Shown here one piece after another: positions 55,332 to 64,000 of a DNA stretch of 64,000 nt. The stretch is from Thereva unica (Eukaryota; Arthropoda; Insecta; Diptera; Therevidae): positions 75,773,720 to 75,837,719 of the forward strand of contig OX465283.1 of the NCBI GenBank assembly GCA_949987705.1. Reading direction: 5' to 3'. A program made the translations under genes and the position numbers. The notes under the pieces are model-generated. The model ran no database searches and was not told where the DNA came from. It saw nothing but the letters and a program-made list of their open reading frames with translations. How positions within the stretch are numbered: position 1 is the stretch's first letter; every line of letters starts with the position of its first letter.

Positions 55332-56331
55332 TTAATTTAAAAATTGTGTATTTCTACATATAATCATATTAATGAAGCACAAATTATATTCCTTTTTAAC
55401 TTGGCTTCCAGTTTTATCAACTTCGAATTCGGTGAAATTAAGACTATTGCCACTCTCCTCCTCTGTGATTGGCTCATCCACTTTCTCATTTTTGAAAATA
55501 AAGTTATATAAACATGCACAAGCCATTGCTATATATGTATCTCACATGTGAAATATTATTAGTTTCAACGTATTTTAAGATTCTAAATTTTTGTTTCAAC
55601 ATGCCAAAACTCTGCTCTATGCATACTCTTGTGGAGGACAGTGACTTATTATATTTAATTTGTTTGCTAGTTAAAAATCCATTATCGCGGTAGTTAACCA
55701 TTAAATATGGTGCCAGTTTGTAGGCAGAGTCTCCTAATATGTGTGAATCAGGAGGCAAAATTATTTGTTTCTCTTTAAATGCCTTTCCTATGGGGCTGTT
55801 TTCCCACACATGAGCGTCGTGAGAACGACCTGGCCAACCAAAAAACACATCAAGAAATATGTTATCACTATCACATATAGCCTGAAATTGAATTCTGAGT
55901 GAGTTATTTTAATTTTACAGCAATTTATTCCACCTGTAGAATCATCGAGTGGAAGCCTTTTCTATTATAATAATCTCTAGATTGTTCTCTGGGGGCTCTT
56001 ATAGCTACATACTTATATGGGTGCCGTCAATGCAACCAACAACAGAAAGAAAGCCATTGCTCCTTAATTTGTCAAATTTATTTTTAGTACTTATTAATTC
56101 CTCATGCGTCGGCCATTTTATAAAATAATTTTTTTCTCTGCATATCATCTTGCAGGTATTCATTACAATTTTATAGGCATATCCCTTCGATATGCCAAAC
56201 CGATCTGCAAGAGCCCTGAACAAATCTTGGTTTCCCAACTTCCAAACTGTTATTAAAAGCCCTTTCCTTACGTCAATCCTTGTACACGGAATACTATCAT
56301 AACTTCGGAAAACTTGGACTAATTTCCACAT
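55332..56331 (-). pseudogene. PIF/Harbinger DDE transposase (HARBI1-like), lightly damaged
   Basis: Helix-turn-helix-like N-terminal part LADRFGISKGYAYKIVMNTC (about 56195) and first aspartate VVGCIDGTHI at about 56015. After a frameshift near 56010, VAIRAPREQSRDYYNRKGFH leads to a small intron with donor ACAG/GTGGAA and acceptor AATTTCAG. Then come ICDSDNIFLDVFFGWPGRSH, the second aspartate in HILGDSAYKLAPYL, and the glutamate motif CIEQSFGMLKQKFRIL. A second frameshift near 55530 shifts ACACLYNFIF to another frame. The three catalytic residues are all present. The upstream start is not certain. Two frameshifts suggest recent inactivation. Confidence 0.78.
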
Positions 56332-56345
56332 TTTTAAAATGTTTC

Positions 56346-57349
56346 TTGTCCTCTTTTTAATTATTTTTTTTTAAAATCAAATGTCTATATTTTCTGATTT
56401 TTATTCTTTTCAGAAACCTCCTTTTTAATATCCTATTTCATTTATGGATATTATCCAGTATTGTATTTATCAAAACATTAATTTCAGTTCGCATTTTAAG
56501 TTTTTTTTTTTAAAATTCCATGTATACAAAACCGTTAACGTCAAAAATTTAAATTTTGTACTTCTTATTTGCAGCAAAGTAGTACAGTCAATCTGCCACG
56601 AAAAAATAGGGACACTCCGAAAAATGACATACCAAAATTTGACTTGATGAATCGTTAGGAGAGCATGTAATGAAGTTAATGTAATTTCCGAAGTCCCCTG
56701 TTTTTGAGAACATCCAAAAAAAATTGAAATGCGTTTTTCTCAGAATCTATGGGTTTTGGTGAAAATTTTATTTAACAAAAAATGTGAATCTTTCACTCCT
56801 ATCTTGTGTTACATTCGTTTCAACTGTATGTTAACCGTTTACAACAAGCTGTACCAAAAGGATACCATTATTAATTGTTTATCTGATTTATTGTTGAAAA
56901 TATAAGAATATCAAGTAAACATTATTGTGTATTAATCCCAAAATAATCTTTCTATACAATTCATGACAAACACGCATCGGCGCAGCACATAATGTACAAT
57001 TTGTACACATCGGCAAGCTCCAACTCGAAAACGGTAAGTTTTATAAGAAAAATTGTTTAAGTTGTAGCCGATTTTGTGACGAACAACTTTATCATTACCA
57101 TCATTGCAAAAAAAATTTTTTTTTTTAACGAAAATAGCAAACAAACACTTTTGGATGCTTCAGCGCCACCTACTTTTTGTATTTCAAGTCGGATGACGTC
57201 ACTTCAATGACGTAGTTAACCATATCCTCTACATTTTTTGTTAAATCAAATTTTCACCAAAATCAAATTTTCAAATTTTCAAGTAATTAACGACAATGGC
57301 TTACTGTTGCTTACAATTTCAAATTAATATAAATTGTTTTATTTATTTA
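56346..57349. other. AT-rich, no gene recognised
   Basis: No terminal repeat, no coding motif; the 67-70-codon frames are low complexity. Confidence 0.4.
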
Positions 57350-57373
57350 TCCTTACTAATATTATAAATGCGA

Positions 57374-57380
57374 AAGTAAC

Positions 57381-57449
<69 letters not shown>
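57374..57449 (+). repeat. tetranucleotide microsatellite (TCTG)n
   Basis: About 18 uninterrupted copies of TCTG near the 5' end of the Helitron. It is an intrinsic part of the element's 5' region; the Helitron at 38227 also has TGTCTGTCTG near its start. Confidence 0.9.
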
Positions 57450-57639
57450 TACGCTTTCACGCCTAAACCACTAAACCGATTTTGATGAAATTTTCAACAG
57501 ACATAGTTTAGACCTTGGAGACGGACATAGGCTACTTTTTATGGAGAACAAAAGGGTTGAAGGGGGTGAAATGGGGTTCAATAAGTTGTAAGGGGATTTT
57601 TTTCTATTGTATAAAAAGTAACTGACTGACAGACAACGC

Positions 57640-60060
57640 ACAACCTAAACCGCTAGAGCTAAAGGGCTGAAATTTTGACTGTGTATCCCTATAATGGCGT
57701 GGACATCCACTAAAAAGCGATTTTTCGAAATTCATCCCCTAAGGGGGTGAATTGGGGTTTACCGAAACCGCTGGAGCTTTAGGGTTGAAATTTGGACACT
57801 GCATCCCTATAATGGCGTGGACATCCACTAAGAAGCGATTTTTCGAAATTCATCCCCTAAGGGGGTGAAATGGGGTTTATCCAAACCACTGGAGCTATAG
57901 GGCTGAAATTTGGACAGTGCATCCCTATAATGGAGTGGACATCCACTATAAAGCGATTTTTCGAAATTCATCCCCTAAGGGGGTGAAATGGGGTTTACCC
58001 AAACCGCTGCAGCTATAGGGCTGAAATTTTGATAGTGCATCCCTATAATGGCGTGGACATCCACTAAGAAGCGATTTTTCGAAATTCATCCCCTAAGGGG
58101 GTGAATTCGGGTTTACCGAAACCGCTGAAGCTTTAGAGTTGAAATTTGGACACTGCATCCCTATAATGGCGTGGACATCCACTATAAAGCGATTTTTCGA
58201 AATTCATCCCCTAAGGGGGTGAAATGGGGTTTATCAAAACCGCTGGAGCTATAGGGCTGAAATTTGGACAGTGCATCCCTATAATGGAGTGGACATCCAC
58301 TATAAAGCGATTTTTCGAAATTCATCCCCTAAGGGGGTGAAATGGGGTTTACCCAAACCGCTGCAGCTATAGGGCTGAAATTTTGATAGTGCATCCCTAT
58401 AATGGCGTGGACATCCACTAAGAAGCGATTTTTCGAAATTCATCCCCTAAGGGGGTGAAATGGGGTTTACCCAAACCGCTGCAGCTATAGGGCTGAAATT
58501 TTGATAGTGCATCCCTATAATGGCGTGGACATCCACTAAGAAGCGATTTTTCGAAATTCATCCCCTAAGGGGGTGAATTCGGGTTTACCGAAACCGCTGA
58601 AGCTTTAGGGTTGAAATTTGGACAACTGCATCCCTATAATGGCGTGGACATCCACTATAAAGCGATTTTTTGAAATTCATCCCCTAAGCGGGTGAAATGG
58701 GGTTAATCCAAACCGTTGGAGCTATAGGGCTGAAATTTGGACAGTGCATCCCTATAATGGAGTGGACCTCCACTAAGAAGCGATTTTTCGAAATTCATCC
58801 CCTAAGGGGGTGAATTGGGGTTTACCCAAACCGCTGGAGCTATAGGGCTGAAATTTTAACAGTGCATCCCTATAATGACGTGGATATCCACTAAGAAGCG
58901 ATTTTTCGAAATTCATACCCTAAGGGGGTGAAATGGGGTTTACCCAAACCGCTGGAGCTATAGGGCTGAAATTTTAACAGTGCATCCCTATAATGACGTG
59001 GACATCCACTAAAGAGCGATTTTTCGAAGTTCATCCCCTAAGGGTGTGAAATGGGGTTCTTACAAACCGCTGAAGCAATAGGGCTGAAATTTGGACAGTG
59101 CATCCCTATAATGGAGTGGACATCCACTATAAAGCGATTTTTCGAAATTCATCCCCTAAGGGGGTGAAATGGGGTTTATTCAAACCGTTGGAGCTATAGG
59201 GCTGAAATTTTGACAGTGCATCCCTATAATGGCGTGGACATCCACTAAGAAGCGATTTTTCGAAATTCATCTCCTAAGGGGGTGAAATGGGGTTTACCCA
59301 AACCGCTGCAGCTATAGGGCTGAAATTTTGATAGTGCATCCCTATAATGGCGTGGACATCCACTAAGAAGCGATTTTTCAAAATTCATACCCTAAGGGGG
59401 TGAAACGGGGTTTATCCAAACCGCTAAAGTTATAGGGCTGAAATTTTAACAGTGCATCCCTATAATGGCGTGGACATCCACTATAAGGCGATTTTTCGAA
59501 ATTTATTCCCTAAGGGGGTTAAATGGGATTTACCCAAACCGCTGGAGCTATAGGGCTGAAATTTTGACAGTGCATCCCCTTAATGACGTTGACATCCACT
59601 AAAAAGCGATTTTTCGAAATTCATCCCCTAATGGGGTGAAATGGGGTTAACCCACACCACTGAAGCTGGAGGGCTCTAATTTTGACCGTGCATCACTATA
59701 ATGACGTGGGCATCCACTTAGGGGTGATTGAAATTTATCCCCTAAAGGGGTTAAATGGGGTTAAGCCAAACCACTATAGCTAAACGGCTGAAATTTTGAC
59801 AGTGCATCTCTATAATTACGTGGACATTTACTAAGAAGCGATTTTTCGAAATTCATCCCCTACAGGGGTAAAATTTGGTTTACCAAACTACTCGAGCTAC
59901 AGGGTTGAAAATTGGACAGTGCATCCCTATAATGACATGGACATCCACTAAGAGGCGATTACTCGAAATTCATCCCCTAAGGGGATGAAATGGGGTTAAC
60001 CCAAACCTCTGAAGCTGAAAGGCTGGAATTTTGACAGTGCATCCCTATAATCACGTAGAA
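57640..60060 (+). repeat. 118-bp tandem satellite, about 21 copies, with higher-order structure
   Basis: Each monomer contains GCATCCCTATAATGGCGTGG, ACATCCACTA, GCGATTTTTCGAAATTCATC and CCCTAAGGGGGTGAA, then an AAACCGCTG region and GGGCTGAAATTT. Anchor words recur at about 57684, 57802, 57921, 58039, 58158, 58277, 58396, 58514 and 58634, a spacing of 118-119. Three variants (ending GGACACTG, GGACAGTG with GGAGTGG, and GATAGTG) run in A-B-C, A-B-C, C, A-B order at the left end. Copies toward the right are more diverged. Confidence 0.9.
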
Positions 60061-60689
60061 ATGAATGACTCGAAATTCACTTTATTTAATATTCATTTGT
60101 GATTGCTTCATAATTTCTTACATCCACGTAAATAGGCGAACAAACTTAACGAACGTTCGTCAAACCCTAAAATGTCACTTTTCTTGATGACATATACATG
60201 CCAATCTACATTAAAACTTGCAGATTTCTTGAGCAGAGGTGATATTCGCAGCAATTTGTTTACCATATTTATTAAAAAAATGCACTATAATAAACCCTTT
60301 TTAGGGATAATAACAGCTGACTATTTTGTTGGTTTTTTTTAAGGAAAACATTGCACATAATAAACAGTTTTTAAAGGCGTTGCAAGGCACGCGGGTTTTA
60401 TGCTAGTAAGAAATATTTATAATTATTTTCCAGAAGGAAAATAGAAAAACAATACAGTACTGTATTATTCAGGCAGACTACTATAAGTGTTTTTATTTAA
60501 TTGTACAAAAAATGGTTACTAAGATAGAAACATTAATTTGGTTTCACACCAATTGACACATTTAAAAAAATAATTATTCTTAACAATTACGCCTGCTTTC
60601 ATTCGTAGCGTCAAGCAACTTGATGGTTTGCAATACTATTTTCCGCCATCCACTCAAACACCAACTCACCTGGCGGGGCGGCACCCATC

Positions 60690-61365
60690 TCGTGTCCCGT
60701 CAGCGTGGAAGAAAGCGATCGTTGTCTCAAATTTGAAGAAAGGCAACAATCGGGAATGCAAGAATTATCGCGGTGTTAGCCTCCCTTCGATCGTCGGCAA
60801 AGTATGTATGTACATATATACGAAACTCATACAATCGTGGCTACAGCAACATCGAGAGCAAACGACCCGGAAGGAACAAGCTGAATTTAGACCATGTCGA
60901 AGATGTATTGATCAAATATTCGCACCGTCAGCTAATGGAAGGAACTGTCATCGTTTTCATCGATTTCAAATCCGCTTTCGATTGCATCGATTGGAACAGC
61001 TTGAGCAGCGTTTTGGAAACCGACGACATGCCATTGAAAATCATCCAGCTTCTCCAAGCGTCATACGATGACTCAACCAGCAGCGTTCGTATTCGAAGCG
61101 ACTTATTCGACGAGTTCCCGATTCAAACGGGTGTCCGACAGGGAGAGGTCGCTTCGCCACTTCTCATCAACGTTGTGATCGAAGCGATTATGCGTGAAGC
61201 ATTCGATGAACGACTCGGAGATCGATACGACGACAACATCTTCGTAAGCTACTTAATGTTCTCCGACGATTGCGCCGTCTTCACCGACATGGAGCCGAAG
61301 CAACAGACATCTTTTACGACATTTGCCAGGGAATAGAGCTACTCCTGGCAGTTGTCGACGAGCTT
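60690..61365 (+). mobile_element. RTE-like LINE reverse transcriptase fragment
   Basis: Frame 60628-61071 gives SAWKKAIVVSNLKKGNNREC, KNYRGVSLPSIVGKV and EQAEFRPCRRCIDQIF, then the coding moves to the 60773-61336 frame: RQLMEGTVIVFIDFKSAFDC, VLETDDMPLKIIQLLQASYD, IQTGVRQGEVASPLLINVVI and a degraded catalytic box LMFSDDCAVF. A single frameshift at about 60920 separates the two. It ends within the palm domain at 61360, where a CR1-group LINE begins. This subtype differs from the RTE-like copy at 35975. Confidence 0.75.
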
Positions 61366-61379
61366 AGAAGTTATACTAA

Positions 61380-62465
61380 TTATTAGAAGGCTGATGAAAT
61401 ATCTAGAATCTAACCAAATTATACACGACGGCATTATGGCTTTAGACCAAAAAGGTGTACTGGCGACCTTCTTGTGTGCCTGACTAAACACATCAACCAA
61501 AGCACCAATGGCTTCGGTGAGTCTGGTCTGGTTGCTCTGGATATCTCCAAGGCCTTCTGCTGTCTAATCTCCAAGCTATTGGTTTAGATTCAGTTCTAAG
61601 GAACTGGATTGAGACCTTTTTTTCTGGCCGTTCAATCAAGGAAGTATTGGATGGCGTTGAGTCCAACCCTCACTCCATCTCGGCCGGCGTTCCCCAAGGG
61701 GCGATCCTCTCACCTACTCTTTTTCTTTTATTCATTAATGATCTGCTCTCAATCCCCTCAAATTCACTTCATAGTTTTGTCGGTACTCTGAGTTACTCCT
61801 ACCCCTCCGACAACATAGGACAAGCAAGTGCCAGACCTTGTCTCTTAGAACGTGAACTCATGTCCAACTCTCTTAACGTGGACATTAAACTCATTCTTGA
61901 TTGGGGCCGCAAGAATCGTGCCGAGTCCAACGAAACTAAAACCAAGTACTGTCTATTCTCCACTAAAACCTGCAGCAACCTCCAATCCATTTTAGTGGGC
62001 GAGGATAATATAGCAGCTGACCCATATCTTAAAATCCTCGGCGTGACTTGATCCAACGATCTGCGTTGAGATATTCACATACTCCAAGTCACCAAACAAG
62101 CGTATCAATGCCTCGGCTTCCTCAAGAAATGCAAGTTTCTCCTTCGTCCAGCTGCCTTGGCTACAATCTACAAGTCCTACATTCGGCCCGCCTTGAAAAC
62201 AATTCGTATATAAGAGCGGGTGCCCCTAAAACCCCCTTGGCTTGGCTAGCTAAGATGCAAAACCGCGCCATCAAACTCGCTGGCTATAGCACCCTTTGCT
62301 CCTCCATAGATCCTTTAAGCCACCGTAGGAATGTAACAGCAAGTTAAACCGCTATTACCATAGCGGCTGCTCCACTGAAATCAAAAACCTCCTGCCTACA
62401 CGGCAATTTTTTCCCGCAACACAAGACTAGCCAACTCGGCTCACCCCTTCACCCTGCAGCCCTCA
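61380..62465 (+). mobile_element. CR1-group LINE, internally deleted copy
   Basis: Recognisable from LMKYLESNQIIHD (about 61392) and ESGLVALDISKA, with a deletion after KAF at 61557 that removes the next segment. It continues with DGVESNPHSISAGVPQGAIL and LFINDLLSIPS. The catalytic box is lost: HSFVGTLSYS replaces HSFADDG. The thumb and tail continue in broken frames to SRNTRLANSAHPF at about 62450. It stops before the 3' UTR, where a SINE copy in reverse orientation begins. Confidence 0.8.
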
Positions 62466-62500
62466 AATTTTTCCCAAGTTTATTTTTTTTTATTTATTTA

Positions 62501-62698
62501 TTTTTTTTTATATGACAGACTAGAGGCTTAGGGAAAGTCCCTTTGTACTGTCGACAATCTATTTTATTCGTATAGAGTGCAATGTCGAACAGCAGCTCTA
62601 GCCGGAAGATAGAGAGAAGAGAAGGAAGTAACTGTCACAACCTAGCCGCGATATTTTATTCCACCTACTCACAACCATTTCGCGACTCTGACATCGGG
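62501..62698 (-). mobile_element. SINE, 5'-truncated second copy
   Basis: Reverse complement of the 3' 190 bp of the SINE at 27446: poly-T at about 62501-62510, then ATGACAGACTAGAGGCTTAG, GGAAAGTCCCTTTGTACTGT and so on to CGCGACTCTGACATCGGG. The tRNA-like head is missing. It abuts the isolated arm of the long-TIR transposon. Confidence 0.85.
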
Positions 62699-63024
62699 TT
62701 GTAAAATGTTTACAATTTTTGCCATTTTTCGCCAATTTAGGGGTAGTTTCAACCCTTTAGGACTACCCCTTATCATAAAGTTCGCCTTAATTTAGTACAA
62801 ATCAACCCCCTTCGCAAATAAATATTAAAAAAAGTGCATTTCATCGCATTAGTTTTCATTATTATTGAATTAATCGCGAAAAACCCCTAAAAAGGGGTGT
62901 TTTTTGCATTTTTAGGGGTGACGCCCTAGTTTTAGGACCGCGGGACCTCGATTTTCGTGATCAGCGACCCCGATTTTCTTAACGGTGTTATTTTGGAACA
63001 CCATAACGCGCGTTTTGAATGGAC
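62699..63024. repeat. isolated right arm of the long-TIR transposon
   Basis: Closely matches about 54020-54348: AGGGGTAGTTTCAACCCTTT, AGGACTACCCCTTATCATAA, AAACCCCTAAAAAGG, ACCGCGGGACC and GTGTTATTTTGGAACACCA, ending GAATGGAC before TA. The left arm and middle are absent, so only one terminus remains. Confidence 0.82.
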
Positions 63025-63304
63025 TACTTGCACAAACAGCTCTAGAACTACCTCTGAATGTCGCAGATCTCTTACCGAGATGTCTCAACAGTTCTCGTAC
63101 GGGTGCTCGAAAAAAATTTAATATCCGCCAATCGTTATTACTTGAGGTTGTATAATCAGGAATAGTCATATTTATTTCGTCGAGTGAACTACTTGGCAAT
63201 ATCAATACCATTCATCATATGAGTCATTCCTTTTCAAAAGTTGTCGTATCCCTTGAATTAAATATTAAGATATTAATGTTTCTTTTTTTGTTTTATTTAA
63301 TTAA
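63025..63304 (-). other. open stretch of unknown nature
   Basis: The minus strand is open from 63211 to the transposon arm, with a mixed, protein-like composition (EINMTIPDYTTSSNNDWRIL, NFFRAPVRELLRHLGKRSAT). I do not recognise it. It could be element coding sequence or a host exon interrupted by the long-TIR arm. No splice signals were assigned. Confidence 0.25.
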
Positions 63305-64000
63305 CTAGCATAAAACCCGCGTGCCTTGCAACGCCTTTAAAAACTGTTTGTTATGTGCAATGTTTTCCTTAAAAAAAACCAACAAAAAAGTCAGCTGTTA
63401 TTATCCCTAAAAAGGGTTTATTATAGTGCATTTTTTTAATAAATATGATAAACAAATTGCTGCGAATATCACCTCTGCTCAACAAATCTGCAAGTTTTGA
63501 AGCAGAGATTGGCATGTATATGTCATCAAGAAAAGTGACATTTTAGGGTTTGACGAACGTTCGTTAAGTTTGTTCGCCTATTTACGTGGATGTAAGAAAA
63601 TATGAAGCAATCACAAATGAATATTAAATAAAGTGAATTTCGAGTCATTCATTTCTACGTGATTATAGGGATGCACTGTCAAAATTGCAGCCCTTCAGCT
63701 TGAGAGGTTTGGGTTAACCCCATTTCATCCCCTTATTTCTTAGTGGATGTCCACGTCATTATAGGGATGCACTGTCCAAATTTCAACCCTGTAGCTCCAG
63801 TAGTTTGGTAACCCCATTTCACCCCTTTAGGGGATGAATTTCGAAAAATCGCTTCTTAGTAAATGTCCACTTCATTATAGATATGCACTGTCAAAATTTC
63901 AGCCGTTTAGCTCCAGCGGTTTGGCTTAACCCCATTTAACCCCCTTAGGGGATGAATTCGAAAAATCGCGTCTTAGTGTATGTCCACGTCATTTAGGGGA
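63305..64000 (-). mobile_element. Helitron, inverted second copy, cut by the window edge
   Basis: CTAG at 63305-63308 followed by CATAAAACCCGCGTGCCTTG and CAACGCC is the reverse complement of the 3' end of the Helitron at 57350, and the base outside (A on plus, so T after CTAG on minus) fits. The unique 3' region and then satellite monomers (CACTGTCAAAATT, GGATGTCCACGTCATTATAG, GGGGATGAATTTCGAAAAAT) follow to the edge. Confidence 0.88.

Larger units (their letters stand above)
54380..56345. mobile_element. two-gene PIF/Harbinger transposon locus
   Basis: It contains convergent genes: a Myb/SANT-like gene on the plus strand (54559-55227) and a DDE transposase on the minus strand (56331-55332), the standard PIF/Harbinger organisation. 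Terminal inverted repeats were not found; the left flank has two related words (GGTTCATGTTTGCAG and GGTTCATATTGGCAG) that may be subterminal repeats. Limits are approximate. Confidence 0.65.
57350..60406 (+). mobile_element. non-autonomous Helitron carrying a 118-bp satellite
   Basis: It starts TCCTTACTAATATTATAAAT after an A and ends with hairpin GCGTTGCAAGGCACGC (60377-60392), a 10-base spacer and CTAG at 60406, followed by T. These are the canonical Helitron features (TC...CTAG in an AT site, no target duplication). Total 3,057 bp. The interior has a (TCTG)n tract, about 21 satellite monomers and about 300 bp of unique 3' sequence. No Rep/helicase gene is present. An inverted second copy begins at 63305. 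Confidence 0.85.

Noticed and set aside
57640..60060. CRISPR array
   Set aside because: The repeat units are contiguous 118-bp satellite monomers without unique spacers, located inside a Helitron in a eukaryotic sequence.

Overview
This window is repeat-dense, AT-rich, spliceosomal eukaryotic DNA, most likely from an insect. I base that on the element mix: CR1-group, RTE-like and RNase H-bearing LINEs, a Gypsy/errantivirus-like remnant, hAT and PIF/Harbinger transposons, Helitrons ending in CTAG, a tRNA-derived SINE and many MITEs. The order cannot be fixed from this sequence. There is no bacterial-type gene organisation, no rRNA and no CRISPR array. Clade names come from motifs recognised by eye, because no database search was possible.

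Only one host gene is supported. It lies on the minus strand. Three adjacent exons (51377-52264) have matching splice phases and encode a cysteine-rich, membrane-spanning protein. Two further GC-richer exons (24366-24885) also have compatible phases and end in a stop codon. If they are one gene, the intron between them is 26,491 bp and consists almost wholly of transposable elements, with the 5' exons beyond the right edge or unrecognised. The gene's identity is open; a HAP2/GCS1-like protein is a weak guess.

Left part (1-24365): LINE tails; a Gypsy-like remnant split by a complete hAT element (3225-6087, exact 8-bp target duplication); an RTE-like LINE on the minus strand split by both a CR1-group LINE and a Harbinger element (13180-14049, TTA duplication); a MITE inserted in reverse orientation inside a copy of itself (17732-18356); and paired MITEs at 21172 and 22842.

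Middle part (24886-51376, the presumed intron): a long RNase H-bearing LINE (about 25926-32135) that has served as an insertion sink for a SINE and several MITEs; two near-perfect palindromes (34545-34645, 35668-35885); a Helitron (38227-41048); three MITEs with 3-bp target duplications; and further LINE pieces on both strands.

Right part (52620-64000): a long-inverted-repeat transposon; a two-gene PIF/Harbinger locus with convergent Myb-like and transposase pseudogenes; a 3-kb Helitron made mostly of about 21 copies of a 118-bp satellite; LINE and SINE pieces; and the start of a second, inverted copy of the same Helitron running off the end.

The elements interact as a system. The SINE carries the 3' tail of the local CR1-group LINE, so that LINE probably mobilised it. 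Nesting gives relative ages: the RTE-like, RNase H and Gypsy-like elements are old, and most MITEs, the hAT element and the CR1-group LINE landed in them later.
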